From NCBI GenBank assembly GCA_003116875.1, contig BCKT01000008.1, positions 766,322 through 830,321 of the forward strand: DNA of 64,000 nucleotides, in the 5' to 3' direction. Below are positions 1 through 12,679 of the stretch, piece after piece. The notes beneath the pieces are model-generated. The model ran no database searches. It was not told where the DNA came from and worked only from the letters and a program-made list of their open reading frames with translations. Position 1 is the first letter of the stretch. Each line of letters starts with the position of its first letter. The DNA is from Takashimella koratensis (taxonomy: Eukaryota > Basidiomycota > Tremellomycetes > Trichosporonales > Tetragoniomycetaceae). Both the position numbers and the translations under genes were made by a program.

Positions 1-2275
1 GGGATTCGTCCGAGGAGTCGAGGACAACGATTTTCCTGGGAGGAAGAGGCTCGGTGGAAGTGGTGGAGACAGAAGACCGGGTTCGTGAAGACTTCGGCCG
101 AGTCGGTGCCGCTGTCTGTGATTGTTCAAATCCAGCGTCGGACACTGACGCATCAGATTTAGTCTTCCCTTGGGCGTTCGGCAACACCGCTTCCCAGCCA
201 GCCCACGATTGATCAGCCTTGGCTTCCCAATCTCGTAACCCCACAAAAGTCCTCAACCATCGACACTCTTCCCTCCCTTGTCCCTTCCCTTCCCACATCC
301 CCTTAAACTTCAATGGCTTCAACCCTGTATTCCCTGACTTCCCCGAACCGCCCTTGGTTTGTCCGTTCTCATCCACTTCCAGCCCCGCTTTCAACGCCTC
401 GATATCTTCCATATCATCGTCTCTGTCGTCGATAATCCCTTTACCCGCCTTATTCGGTCGAACAGAGGGCGTCGGAATGGTCAGTCCACTAAGGACTTCG
501 GCGAGTAGCATCCCCAACCGACGTATTTTGGGATCTGGGTGACCTAGGTAAGAGGTCATGGCGTGTAGGAATTTTGGGCGCCGAGAAACGGCCACGAGGA
601 AAGGGTCGAGAGGGTTCAGTAGCGACAATGCGAGGATGAGCGTGTGCGTGAGGTCTGTAGAGGAGGAAGAGTTTGTGGGTGAGGTGGAATGCGAGATTGT
701 TGGATCAGCAATGGCTGGAAGCTATATTCTGAATGTTCCAGAGACGTACGGAATTGGTGAGCGTAGAGAGAATAGCGGATGTACTTGAGGTCCGTCCAAG
801 CGTCCATTGCCAAGTCGATTAGTCGTTTGGCTGTAACATATGCTTAGCTCCAATCCAAGGTCAAAGTGCCACCGTGAGGTGATTCAAAGCAACTCAGGAG
901 ACTCACCATATTCTGCGCCAACCCATGCCACGACGATCCTAGTTCTGATTCGTTCCTCTGTACTATTTTCTTTTCTGGCAATATGACGAGGCACGATGGC
1001 CTCCCACGCTTCACTCAAACCCACTCCTCCTTGCTTATCCTTCACCCCCGGTGGGCCAAGGACGGCACGTAGCACTTCCGCCGCCTTCTTCACTGTCCAC
1101 TCCGGGCTCTGCGACTCTAGTTCTTCTCCTGTCTCCCAAGGTTCTATCCCCCTGCCCCCTTTCGTGATATCCGCCAGCCGGGCAGCGTGGGAGGAGAGGA
1201 ACGAGAGGAAGGTGTGGGTGAATGACGATAAGGCGGGCGAGGGGAGTGGGAGGAACAGACGAGGGAGGACGTCGGTTCCGTATTCGTCAATATGAGAGAG
1301 AAGAGGTGTGAAGAAGGAAGAAAGAGGTGGATGAGGTGATCGGGAAGCGATGTTGCTGAATAGACCAATGGCTGCGAGACGTTCGAGAACGATTCGAACT
1401 CGTCCGAGTGGGATATCAAGGTTCTCCTCGCTTTTGCCACTAGGTTGTGATGGACCTGTTGGAGATATGCCTGCCTGTTTGAAAAGGTGGAGGGCGAGGG
1501 CCTCGAGCCGACGTAGGAGGGTATCAAAGTATACACCCGGCTCGAGGTCTTCTGGAACGGTGATATCGGCCTGGGACAAAGGGAGGACGGACCACTTGCC
1601 GACCGCATTGGCGAGCTTGGCAGGTAAACTAGTCAAGGCCTTGACGACCTCTGTCCATCGTATTTCCGCGGCGCGTGTTTTTCGCTCTTCTGTAGACACG
1701 GCGGAGGAGGGGGAGAAGAGCGAGTCGTAGATCTCGGACACTCCGAAGGAGGCTACCAGACGACGGAGGACGGTGATAGCGAAGCATCGGGTAGGGGCAT
1801 CGGGGATAGACGATAGCGATGCGGGGAGGGTATGGTACGTGATCCGTGCGATCTGTGAGGCGGTGTGAAGGTGTCTTCGAGGGTTGGTTGGGGAAGAGGG
1901 GGAAGCGTCGGGAGAGGAGGAAAGAGAAAGGGGGACGAAGAATGTAGATACGAGCTGGAAAGCAGAAGGGTCGAGGGCATGTGCGAACATAGGTAGGGAG
2001 TGGGTAAGAAGCGCTTGTTGGATGGATGGGAGGTACCGCTCGATTGCAGCATCGAGGGCAGGAGTACACGGGGAAGAGAGTAGGGTGGATACAGGGTTCA
2101 AAGCGGTGATAAAGTCTTCGATCGAGTTGAGGGATGAGGAAGACGAAGCGCTAGGTCCGGGTTGGGGACCGGAATTTGAGCTGGAGCTGGTCGTGGGGTC
2201 GGTAGTGAGAGGACGGAGGAGGTTGCGCAAGTCACGAAGAGCCGAGGACGGACCGACAGCGTCGTCTTGGTCCAT
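1..2275 (-). CDS. TEL2: Tel2-like telomere-length / TTT-complex protein, C-terminus cut by window start
   Basis: Exons on the minus strand: 2275-907, 830-750, 714-<1. The start ATG at 2275-2273 opens a protein beginning MDQDDAV. The same frame is open further upstream but has no nearby ATG context. Visible family marks are 'LPAKLANAVG' followed by a YFDTLLRRLEAL helix, 'RVRIVLERLAAIG', and in the last exon 'DPKIRRLGMLLAEVLSGL', the R-x-LGM-x2-AE signature typical of Tel2/TELO2. Tel2 is a HEAT-repeat scaffold that works with Tti1, Tti2 and Hsp90 to m­ature PI3K-like kinases (TOR, ATM, ATR). That role comes from the family and is not shown here. The middle intron (749-715) is only 35 nt. The reading frame is still open at base 1, so the conserved C-terminal Tel2 domain lies outside the window. 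N-terminal Ser-rich runs are low complexity. Confidence 0.8.
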
Positions 2276-2906
2276 CGTCCCGAGACGAGTTGGGTTGACT
2301 TTGGCTTGAGAAAGGAGTGGATGGGTTAAATCCAAGTCTCCCAAACCAAAACTCGAAACATGACTTTTGGTGTTTTTGCTAAGATGCAGTCCGGATATAG
2401 TGGGATTGCTCCAGACCACACTGAAATGGAGCACCGTCAAAAGATCAAGACTACGATAACGGTAGAGATCTCGTACGACGACCAGAGTCCAAGACCAAGA
2501 CTGGGAGTGGAGCTGTATGCAGACTCAGACAGGAGAAAAGCAAGACCAGCACGATTCATTTATCATCCGCCGACGGTACCGACGACTAAAAGCAGAGCAA
2601 TTACGACAGTGGCTACCTGTGACTACGGCTGCGGCTACGGTCACGGCTACGGCTTTGCCTGAGACACGGTAATCAAGACGAAGGAGGAACTAGCATAGGG
2701 CAAAGGCAAGACTAAGCAAGGCATGTCGATGAGAGTGTAGATAAGCGATGAGATGCACGAGTTGAGCGGGACAAGAACCAGAACGACGCGCAGGCCAGGC
2801 GGGTAGGTAATCGTTTACTTGACTTATTATGCAATTCTTTCTCTTTCACCCATTTCAACTCAAATCCTACTCATCCCTACCCAAACCCACACCCATACTC
2901 GCTCGC
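2276..2906. other. Intergenic, upstream of TEL2 and downstream of the coiled-coil gene
   Basis: About 630 bases without a convincing gene. It holds a short imperfect GGCTAC hexamer run near 2630-2656. No TATA box or RNA gene is recognised. Confidence 0.5.
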
Positions 2907-5900
2907 CTAGGCGGCACCGGCACCTGCGTTCGACGGCTTACGGAGCGAGAAGAACCTAAACTGTTTCTTCTCGTGCGCTCCATCCGCATCGTGCACTGCG
3001 CTATCGTCCACGCTTCCGTGCCCGGCCAACCCACTTAGCCCGCTGAGTCTACCCAGACCCAACGAGACCCTTCCGTCTGTCCTTTCCTCACTTTCGGGAT
3101 TGCTTTCCTCCCCGACGGCGTGGTACCCGTTCCCGAGCCCGAACCCAGCTCCTCCGCCGTTATGACCGAGCGACGCGGATCCGATACCTGCCCCTTCACC
3201 AAAGTGACGTCCTCCGCTCGCGCCTGCAGGTGGAGAAGGGGAGAGCCAGGATCCCAGGCCACCGCTGTCCGCGCGCCCGTGGCCGGGAGCATGGGTAAGG
3301 TCGATGGAGCTGGACCGAGCCGAAGTCGTGGTTCCTGGCGGAGCGAGGGAACCAGCGCGGTTGAACAATTCCTCAGCGGTGAGTCCGTAGCCGTGCCCGT
3401 AGCCCTGGTGGTAGGTGTGAGGCGGGTACTCGCGTTTAAGGCTCGCCGCGAGCTCGCCTAACCCGCCATCAGAGGCACCCGTACGGACCCCCGCGTGTGC
3501 TCCGTTGGCGGCCGCGTTGGCATTGGCATTTGCACCACCGGGAGTACCAGCGGCAGCTGCACCACCGGCGCCGGCTGCCCCACCCCAGCGGTACTTGCTG
3601 AGCGGACCCCACTTGAGCGCGCGCTTTTCCGAATCCGAGGGCGCAAAGGGGGACACGAGGGAGTCGTTGGATGTCGTCGGGTGGAATAGCGGGAAGGCCG
3701 GGTCGGTCGCGGATGCGCTTGTCGACGCCCACCGATTGGACGCAGGGAGCGGGAGCTGGCCGAGCGGGATCTGGTGCGGAGGTGTGTACCGAACCAGCCG
3801 AGTCGAGGAACGCTCGCGTTCGCGGTCGCGGTCGTCGCCCGAGTCGCTTGCGGAATGGGCGGGGGACGGGATACCCTGCGTAGTCGGTTGGCCATAAGCT
3901 TGACCGCCATGCCCGTGGGTCAGACCGTTGTTGCTGCCGTGGTTGCCGTGGTTGATGAGACTGCTGGAGACGAAACCGATGCTGGGCGGGACGTCGAGTG
4001 AGAACTCGCCATGGGTATCGACCATATCGTGCTCGTCATCTTCTTCATCGTCTTCGTCGTCGTCAATCGTGGACGCCGCGTCGCCTTCGAGCGACCTGAA
4101 CAGGCCCTGGGGGAGGAGATTGGCGGTGAATGACGCAGACATGGCCCCGTTGGGCGACCCTGGGTCGTCGGCGTCGTCCATCTGCTGTGGCGGGGGTGTC
4201 GTCGTGCGTGGTGCGGCAAGGGAACGGCTGTTGATCCCGGCCCCAATATTAGTCGGAACAGGGCTTGACCGACTCCCTACACCTGCACCTAAAGCAGCCG
4301 CACCGGGTCCAAAGTCCTCAAAACCCGCCAAAACACTATGCGACACCTGCCTCGACACGTTACCCACTCCAGCGTCGGCACCGCTTCCGCCCGACCCAAG
4401 TGTCGTCAAATTGCGATGCGACGAGTTGTGTCGGTAAGCCGGAACTGGTCGAGCCGTGTAGTTCTGGTCGAGCGATGGCAAACCCTCCGCCATATACGCG
4501 GCCGCCTGCGATGCCCATTGGTTGTTGGTCGAATCGTGTTGCCTGTACTCTTCATTCGCCGATGCCGCCGCCTCGTACGCGGCAGCCATAAGCATCATCT
4601 CTTCCTCCGGCGCAAGCCTTGAACCGGCCACCGCCATCGCCAACCTCTGCTCCGCTTCACGCACTTTCCTCCCCAGATCCTCATTGTGCGCCTCGATATT
4701 CGAGACGGAATGCTCCATCTCGTCAATCTCTCGCAACTTCTCCTCGATCGCCTCCCTTGTATCCTCCAGATACTGCTCCCCTTCCTCTTGCACGATGTTG
4801 GCGTTCTTCTCGCTCAACTCAATGTTCCCGCGCAGGTCCTCAATCTCACCGCGGGCGGTAGAGATCTTGGACTGAAGACCATCGCGTACCGATTCGAGCG
4901 ATTTCAACTTCTTGTCCGCTTCCCTCCTCGCTGCTTCTGCCTGTCGTTTCTGCTCCTCGAGCGCTTTGGTCTTTGACTTGAGCTCCTGTCGCTCCGCGTC
5001 GTCCTCTTTCTTCCTCTGTCGCACCTCGTCCAGTTGCGCCTGCAACACGGCGTGCGCTGCAGAGACGGCCTCGTCGTGGTTTGTCAATTGCGCCTCGAGG
5101 TCTGCGAGAACGGCTTGCGCCGCTACCAGTTCCGTCTTGAGTGCGATGAGAGCAGGCGAGGGCGGGACGTCATCCTCGAGCGGGGGTGGCGAGGGGGGCA
5201 CGGTAGTCATGAGGTTGACGATCGATCCTCGACGCGACTCGACTGCGAGTGCTGCGGGCGTGTGTAGAGGCAGCGTCTCGAGCTCTGGGTGTCGCGCCGA
5301 AGCATCCTGCAATTCCAAAACACCAGGCAGTGACGCCTTGCCCTTGGTCTTGTTGACCATCCCCCACATCCACTCTGCCCATCGCGGGATTTCACCGAGC
5401 GCTGACCAGTGGCCAACAAAGCCGATGTAGACGACATGCGTCGGTCGCGGGTGCTTTGCGCGGCTGCTAAGGACCGGGTCGGAGAGGTAAATTGGAGGCG
5501 CGGGAGCAACGGTGAGCGCGAGGGAGAAGAAGAAGACGGAGCGATAGAAGAGCGTCGGGGTGCGGAGTGAAATGGCGACGTGGTTGGCGAATCGAAAGGG
5601 GGCCGGCTCGCGGTCTTGGTCGACCTCGATGTCACTCAGATGGCGCCTGAACGAGATGCTAGTGAGGTGCGATCGAAACGACGACTCGGCGGGGTTTGTA
5701 ATCGCCGCTGCGAGGGGTTAGTCCAAGTGATGGTAGAGTAGAAGGAGATGTCTCGTTGTCAAGACGCGATGATGACTGCGAGAAGAGGGTGTGACGTAGG
5801 TGGTCAGGACGACTCACCAAAGACCAGAACGAGCAGTCCGATAGCAACCCAAAACAAGATCCGCCTGACGTCGATCATGGTAGATACCGCTGGACCGATC

Positions 5901-6049
5901 CCGTTGTCAAACGCGGTATCGAGCAAGCCCGGGTCGGCTGGGTGTTTGAGACCTAGGCCTACCCCGACGCCACCGGCGAAAGCGTAGATCGTGTCCCTCG
6001 ACCGGTCGCGGAGGGCGCTGAGACCCGCGCGAAGGGGTTCGGTCGCCAT
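2907..6049 (-). CDS. Membrane-anchored coiled-coil protein, function unknown
   Basis: Exons 6049-5818 and 5707-2907 give 1,010 aa. The intron is GTGAGT...CTAAC...CAG. Residues 1-78 form a small N-terminal exon ending in a hydrophobic helix (about 63-78, ILFWVAIGLLVLVF). A second hydrophobic stretch lies near 130-150, so the N-terminal part is probably a membrane hairpin. A long heptad-type coiled coil follows (about 263-440: 'ALKTELVAAQ' to 'EAEQRLAMAV'), rich in Glu, Lys and Arg. Beyond it the protein is low complexity, with Gly/Ala/Ser runs and an acidic patch of about 13 D/E residues near 630. The C-terminus is basic-aromatic (QFRFFSLRK). I do not recognise the family. A tether or trafficking scaffold would fit the shape, but that is inference. 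Many long open frames on the opposite strand here are GC-rich shadows. Confidence 0.75.
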
Positions 6050-7253
6050 GGTGGTCGCGCTGTCGGACGGTACGCGCGGTCGTCAACGACGCGGGGATGA
6101 AGTGGGCGTTGAAAAGGCAAGGGTGGGGAAGAGGAGGGGAGAAGGGAGGGAAGAGAGAGGAAGAGGGGGAGGAGGAAGGTTGATAACTGACTCGTAGATG
6201 CGCAAGGGCTGAGCAAGTAGGTGAGGAAGGGAGGGGGAAGAGAAGGGGAAAGGAGATGAGAGAAAGGACAGTGTCGTCGTCGGTCGGGACGAGTATCGAT
6301 GTTGTCGACGCTCTCCTCACTCGAAGGCAAGTGTAGAATTGATGAATAGAATGTGTTTAATTTTTTTTTCCTTATTTATTTTTTTTTTTCCGCGTGTTCG
6401 AGGAAGAGGAACCTTGGGGTATTTATTCCACTTGCGTGGTGGTGGTACCGAGGGGTAGTAAGAGGGTGCGAGGATGGAGTGAAGAGAGGATGGGAAGGGA
6501 GGAGGGGAGCCTTGCCTCGTTAGACCGGAGTCTTGGTGAGGTTGGGCAGGGAGAAGGAGGGTTAGGGGAAGGGGAGGTGTCGAATAGGTGCAGTGATGGT
6601 TGCCGTGGTCTAGGTGATGGCGGCAATGGGGGTGGTCAGGGTGGCTGCTCCGAGGTCGAGCATGCCGATCCGTGGCGATGGAGTTGATGCGCAGATGACT
6701 GACTGGGTGTTCACAAGAGGGGGAGGAGTGAGGGGAGAGAGCTGGGTGAGGTGGGGAGGTGGGGAGGTGGGGAGGTGGGGAGGTGGGTGGATGGATGGAT
6801 GGGATGGAGGGTGTACCTGGTCGGCTTTGGCGCTAACAGTCACTGTCCACACGTGAATGCACTCAAGAGACCGACTAGACCTCCTCCTCCCACTCGGCGT
6901 CACACTTTCCTTACTACCGTGCACACCCATTAGCTGCCAAGGCACACCCCAACCACGCTAGCGCGAATGCGGCAAGTCGTTGCTCCGAATTAACCCTGCC
7001 CACGACCCATTAGCTCCTCTCCAATCTTTTCCTAATCCCTTATGGTCTCGTTCCTAATACCTTTGCAATACCCCATCCTTCCCGTCAGTTAGGGGGTGCC
7101 ACACTCGTCTGTGCTCCCTTGCTTTAATGCCGACCAGTCAACGTCCTCTTTCAACAATGCATCTACTGTACCCTCGGTCCTCAACTCACACACATCAATC
7201 TCGACCACCTCCTTCATCCCTTCCTCGACTCGCCACCCCACACCCACACTACA
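6050..7253. other. Divergent intergenic region with T-tract and G-rich minisatellite
   Basis: Shared upstream region of the coiled-coil gene (minus) and NDUFB3 (plus). It contains a near-pure T tract (about 6356-6391) interrupted by a few C/A bases, and a G-rich tandem repeat described separately. No coding exon is supported. Confidence 0.5.
6748..6788 (+). repeat. 9-bp minisatellite GGGGAGGTG, about 4.5 units
   Basis: Perfect head-to-tail copies of a 9-bp unit with four or more G-runs, followed by GGAT tetranucleotides. G4-capable on the plus strand. Confidence 0.8.
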
Positions 7254-7734
7254 ATGCCTGGACCACTGTACAGAGACCCGTGGGCCGCACGGGAAGCATG
7301 GCGCAAGTCGTCCATCTTCAGCAACCGGGCAATGTTCAGGTGAGTAGGGTGTTGTCGGTGCAGTCGGTGTTGTTGGTGCAGTCGGTGCTGTCTATGTTCA
7401 ACATGACTCGTCAACAAGTCATCTATCTCTTTCTCTCCTCGACAGCTCCATTCTCGTCTACAATTATCCAATCTTCCTACTCTGCTATGTCAAGTTGGGT
7501 TGTCTGTTCTCAAGCTGACCCAAACCCTTCCAACTCCACACCTATCTTCTCCCATCCCTTGTCTTCGATTCTTCCAATTCGTCTGTGTTTTATGTTCCCC
7601 CTCTTCACAGGAACATGTTCCCAGGCCTCGGCACTGCGATCGTCGCGTTCACCGCCTACGTCATCTACGACGACTACTTTGCGGCCAAGCCTGCGCACGG
7701 GCACGGGCACGATAGTCACGCCGAGCACCACTAG
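7254..7734 (+). CDS. NDUFB3: NADH:ubiquinone oxidoreductase subunit B12 (NDUFB3-like)
   Basis: Two exons, 7254-7339 and 7611-7734, encode 69 aa starting MPGPLYRDPWAAREAWR. The 'RDPW-x4-EAWR' block followed by one transmembrane helix (about residues 30-50, GTAIVAFTAYVIYDDYF) and a His-rich tail is the NDUFB3/B12 pattern. B12 is an accessory subunit of the membrane arm of mitochondrial complex I, so this organism keeps a proton-pumping complex I. The ATG sits in ACAATGCC. The single intron (271 nt) is several times longer than others in the window and contains imperfect repeats of a GGTGCAGTCGGTG motif. Short length is normal for fungal members. The symbol follows the animal name. Confidence 0.85.
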
Positions 7735-8436
7735 GCGGTGATTTGGCGAATCGAGCGGAGTAGGCAGAGCTGAGGCGAGGGAGGGAAGGGAACCTGTTGA
7801 AGCATCGGCAGTGGATTGTCGACGAATGCGAAGGTCTTCGATGAGACGAGCGGAGAGGGTTGATGGAGGGCATGGAAGAGCAGCAAGTGCCGTCGAGATG
7901 GACGACGGATAGCTCGCTGCGAGCGTGACGCAGCGATTGCATCAGAACAGGGCTTGGCATTTTTCACCTTCACATGGCTCTGGAGTATACGAGCTTGTAT
8001 GGATAGACTATCTCTCTGCTTGCGCCGGATGAGTGGGAGGAGAGGAGGTCAGGGGAGAGGTATCGGCGGGTGCGACGACGTCGGGCAAGGCGAGGATCTG
8101 AGGTATACAGGGACCAAGGCACTTACAGTCAGATCGGCCACTCGGTCGTTCTGGTCTCGCTGACTGACCTCATGTGATGGCTTGGTACCGAGTTGCATTG
8201 ACATGGGACTACTGATATCATACACAATTTATCTACAGAGAACCGAAAACAGTACCCCCTCGAATCTGAAAGAAAGAAACCCTCGATCTCGATATCGATG
8301 TCGACATCGACTCACCACTGCTCGATCATGTACCCAAGCTACGACACCGTTACCCCTGTAGTCTGCGGTCTCCATCGACCTCTGATATAGTACAACAACA
8401 ATCTCCCAGTCTCATACCACTTTCGCAACATCCAGA
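7735..8436. other. Convergent intergenic region
   Basis: 3' flanks of NDUFB3 and the DUF1399 gene. Nothing recognisable. Confidence 0.4.
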
Positions 8437-9654
8437 CTAATACTCATACCCAAACCGGTCTTTCCACAACACGGCCGTCTTCTTGAATCCGTCCCCGATC
8501 TTGCCGTCTCCGGCACTATCGTTGTGGTCGAGGAACTCGCCAAGAAGGCGTTCGGTGTCTGCTCGATATCGCTGGCCGAGGAGTTGGTGGGTATGCCAGG
8601 CGAGGTCGATATCGAGGGTAGGGACTAGGAAGTGTTGGCAGGATGTGGCGGCCATCAGGTCGAGCCAGGCGTCTGGGTCGGTCAGCGAGGCTCAGCGGGA
8701 TGGGGTACAAGATGCGTGGGAAGAGAGTAAGGATGTGGATAAGAAAAGAGGATTTGAGTGCCAAAGCAGGGAAGGACTCGACACTCACGATACCGGACGA
8801 TCCCACGCTGAAGTGGCCGTGGGTCCTCCTTGAACGCATCAATCTCAAGCCATCCGATCCGATGCATGTCCCCGACAAACTTTGCCTGCCGCAGCACGGC
8901 AGCTGCAACGTCTGGTGGTGCCCATCCAGTGATGGACAGTGTTGGTCGGAGACCATCGCTACCATATGCCAATTCGTCGGGAAGCGAACCTGATCGGATT
9001 GCTTGGGCCTATAAGAGATATCCAGTCAGCAAATAGTCTTTCAAAGTAGGCTCAGAAGATCGTTTAACTCACCGCCTCGCGGATGGGAAAGTGACCGAGG
9101 GGTTTGAGGAACATGTAAGCCGACTCGCAGTCACGGTCGTACCGCTTCGGGTTGAGCATGTGGGCATGCCAACACATGAGTACTCTCAAGGGTGGGAGTT
9201 CGTCCATGCTGAGTGGTCCGACGGTCCCCTTTCGACGAGGGACATCTGTCTGCGCCCATTCTTCGTATTCGAACGCAGCGGACTCGACGAGTCGGGGGAA
9301 GTCGTGGGCTTCTTTGCGGAGTTGGTTGAATGCAGCGAGGATGGTGAGGTGGTCTAGCGCTGGGAAAGGTCAGCGTGGGAAAAGTGCAAAGGGGGAAAGG
9401 TGAGTGACAAGGAGTGGTAGGGTAAGGAGAAGTGGGTAACGAGAGGATCGGCGCCTTTCAGGGATAAGAAGGCGAAGAAGGTGCAAGTGAAGTAGAGACT
9501 TGCCTTGCTGAAGAGAGACGAGCGGGCCGACTTGAGAGGTGCCGACTCGGATGGAGGGTGGGAGACGCGTCTTGGGGTCGTATTGCTCAAAGGGGAGGTC
9601 GAGGACCGAGTCCTGCTGGGACGAGCGGCGTCGCTTGAAGAACCCGAGGCGCAT
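8437..9654 (-). CDS. DUF1399 / glycine-rich-domain-like protein
   Basis: Exons 9654-9504, 9359-9073, 9008-8789, 8672-8437 give 297 aa. The hallmark is 'PTLDIDLAWHTHQL' near residue 235, the signature of the DUF1399 (GRDP-like) family. An earlier 'LRVLMCWHAHMLNP' repeats the W-H-x-H-x-L theme, so two such modules are present. The fold ends with 'TAVLWKDRFGYEY'. The family is common in basidiomycetes and plants. Its molecular function is not established, and links to stress or wall biology in plants are only suggestive. Intron 1 starts with GC rather than GT (G|GCAAGT at 9503) and only this reading keeps frame. Larger relatives reach 700-800 aa, so this is a short, domain-only member. Confidence 0.8.
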
Positions 9655-12600
9655 GGTGGAGTAGGGGTGGGTGTGGCGGGTGGTGGTAGTAGTAGTCTGG
9701 TCAATAGGTAGGGAGGTGAGAGTGGAAGGTGGCAACGATCAAAGAGGTGGTGATCGTGGTGGGTGTTGATGATAAAGATAAAGTAGTGAGGCGCGCAGCT
9801 GATGAAGCAGCAGCAGTGGTTATGGGGAAGTCCAAAGGAAGGGGTCAAGGCAAGTGTAAAGGAGAGAGAGAGTGAGCGTGGGAGGTTATATCCCGATGAG
9901 AGGGGCGCGGGGTGTAGTACGTGTTGGGTAGGTTTGGAAAGGGCTGGGGTCGCGATCGAGGTCGAGTCGGGGTCGCCGATGAGCGCGGTGAGCGAAACGA
10001 CGGAGAAGACGAGAGGCGGTGGTGTTTGGACTAGTGTCGTAGGATCCGACCGAGTGGAAAGACGCCGACCGAGCACGGAGGGGATCAAGGTACGACACGC
10101 GGGATTATGGGCGTGTTGTGATGCTTGTGTGCTGGGGCGTGGGTCAGGGGGGAGGGCGTGGAGTGACGCGTGGTACTGGGGGCGTACGTGGGGCGGTGAT
10201 GCAGCGGTGATCTTGGCCAGGCGGTGAGGCTTGGGACGCTAGGTCCAGGTGGGGTATGCTGGGTACAGCTGGGGGCAGGTGGCGAAGGTATAGGCAGAGG
10301 CGGTGAGACGGCGATGGGATGAGACTAAGACCTCCGCCTCCGTTCTCGGTATACGACTCGGCAAGCTATGCTCCTACAAGGAGGATACACCGCGACGAGA
10401 GGCCAAGAGACGACCGGTGACGCTGGGTACCGGCAAAGAACAGTGACTGCTGCTGGTGCTGGTGTAGGTGCTTGGTGCTTGGTACTTGGTGCCGCCGTTG
10501 CTGTGCACACCCGGCCCGTCGGCACACAGACTAAATAGAATAAATAAAAAAGCACCGCCGGAATATGCAGACTATGCGTAAAGCCCGAACCAACGGGCTA
10601 CGGGGATTCCGAGCGGTCGCCGAGGTAGGTAGGTAGGTACGGACGAGTCAAGTCACGGGTTGTCTCAAGGTGTGTATGTTGGGGTGAGGGTAGAAGCGAG
10701 GGCGTGGGGTGTCGCTGTGTCTGGGTTTGGGTGGTGGGAAGGGGGTTGTTGATGGAGTTGTCGATGCGTGTCAGGAAACTGAAGGAGGTGGTGCAGTTGA
10801 GGTGAGCTGGGTTGAGTAGGAGAGGGGGAATGCTTGAAATCCATGCATCTCTCTCCCATTCATAATCGCTTTCGTCCTCGGGTCCGGTCACCTACAAAAC
10901 AAGCCTACCCATCCACAGTCTCGGTCGGGGTCGACGGGGACTAGTGGCTTACTTATTTTCTCTCTCACAATTCGCAGGACCTACGAAGGGGGTGGGAAGG
11001 GGGTGAAAGGGTGGAGGGGTGGAGGGGGTAGAGACAGAGGGTGGGCGACGACTGCGACCTGCGTACCCCGTGGGCTTAGTGCGACCGACCCTCTACCGCT
11101 GTTTGTCTCTGTCCTGTCGTGTCAGGTCCTGTCGTGTCGTCTCGGGAGGGGGGGGGGGGGGGGGNGGGGGTTGCGGCTCCGGCCCCCCGGGCGAAGCAAG
11201 TATGGATCCACGGCGGTCCGTCTGTCTATGACCCAAGACCTCGCCAAAGTCTACTGGGCGGGGTCGGCCCACGCAGTCGGTCTCGGTTATGCAAGCAGAG
11301 CCCGCCCAACCAAGAAACAGACTACTAAGCCCATCGGTCATTCGGCGGTCCATGCCCGGATCCACACACCCGTTGTCCACCGTAAAATCCTTGATTCTCC
11401 GTGGCCGAAGGTGTTCGCTTCGGCCAGGCACGCGCACACACACTTCCCTCCACCACGTGACATGTGCTCGGTGATCATCGACCGCCTACTCCTCCCCCTC
11501 CTACCCCTTCCCCCTTCCCCCTCCTCCCGGTCCCGGTGACGGTGACCCAATACGAGGGTCCTCCTGGTCTCCTGGTTGGTGCGTCGTTGATTTGCCGTTT
11601 GCTTGGCTACACCTCTAGTCTATATCCAGCCAAGGTCAATGTCGTCACGACTCCACATCCCTCCCGCCCTGCGATAGTCTGGACCGGTCCATAACATTGT
11701 TGGATCGACATACCAGCGTACCCTCATACACCTACTCGACTAACGAGTTCACCGGCCACGGCTTGTCGGCCCCGCGTCACCACCGTGCCGTTACCCCCGT
11801 TCCCCTCCCCCGTTTCTCTGGAACCGACGTCAATAGATACCGACCTGACCTTGGGCAAGGTTATGTAATCCATGCAAAACTTCCACGTCCATCTCCAGCG
11901 TCTACGTCCACTCGCATGGATCTTTACCGAAGCCTGCAGACAGACGTACAAGCAAACAAGTGTACAAGCGAGGTCAATGATTAGTCAGTCTTATAATCGT
12001 TCGACCTGACCTCTTCGTCGTCCATTGAAGAGCAACGTCTATCTTCTGTCCGTCCGCGGACACAGACAAATGGCTTCCGGCCGTGGGCATACGCAGGGTG
12101 CATGAGACGGGTCGTTAAAACGTCGACTTCAGTGTCGGATCGTAACCAAAGCAGGGGTGGATGGCTGGGGAGGTGGCCAGACGGTGATACGAGTACGCCT
12201 ATTTGACCCACTCAAATGTGTCGCCCTCTCACTCTCTACTGTTGCTGATTCATTCTGAAAGATCTTCGCTTTTCCATTCCTAGCTTTACAACCCATCCAC
12301 CACCATGCTGTCCTTTCACCCCTGGTTCGACCTAGCCAAGTGGACTCGGCGTGGAGTTCAGGCAATCTCCTCTTGCTCGAGCTCGTTAGTGGCTCAACTT
12401 CTCCGCACCTTTCATCGGCCAAGCGAGCAGAAAATCCATACACCCTCACTACAAATAACTGTTCACCTACCTTTCAGCCAACCCCTGCTTGCATGGGAAA
12501 CGCACATGTGAGGTGCAGCCCCCCTTCCCCCTCGGCTTCCCGTCCACCACGCACACCTGCACCCACCTCTCCTTCTCTACTCTGCACCCTTCATTGTAGC

Positions 12601-12679
12601 CTCAAACACCTCGACGGCCTCGTCACCACAACGCCCACATTGCTTTTGCCCAAGTTGTCTCTTTACGTTTCGACCCACA
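9655..12679. other. Gene-poor 3-kb interval with poly-G/N scar
   Basis: No exon set with family resemblance or consistent frame was found on either strand. It includes a homopolymer G run with an ambiguous base. Open frames across it change frame at the G run and have no conserved look. It could hold a promoter, a non-coding transcript or a gene damaged by assembly. Confidence 0.45.
11148..11170 (+). repeat. Poly-G run with one N
   Basis: About 22 consecutive G bases interrupted by N at 11165. The true length is unknown. It is likely a base-calling or polishing failure. Confidence 0.9.

Noticed and set aside
3035..4622. Many long open frames antisense to or in other phases of the coiled-coil gene
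   Set aside because: They are Arg/Pro/Gly-rich shadows caused by GC-rich codons. The minus-strand frame 2907-5707 has structure and correct splicing.
11003..11539. 178-codon open frame crossing the poly-G run
   Set aside because: It depends on the unknown base and length of the G run and has no conserved features.
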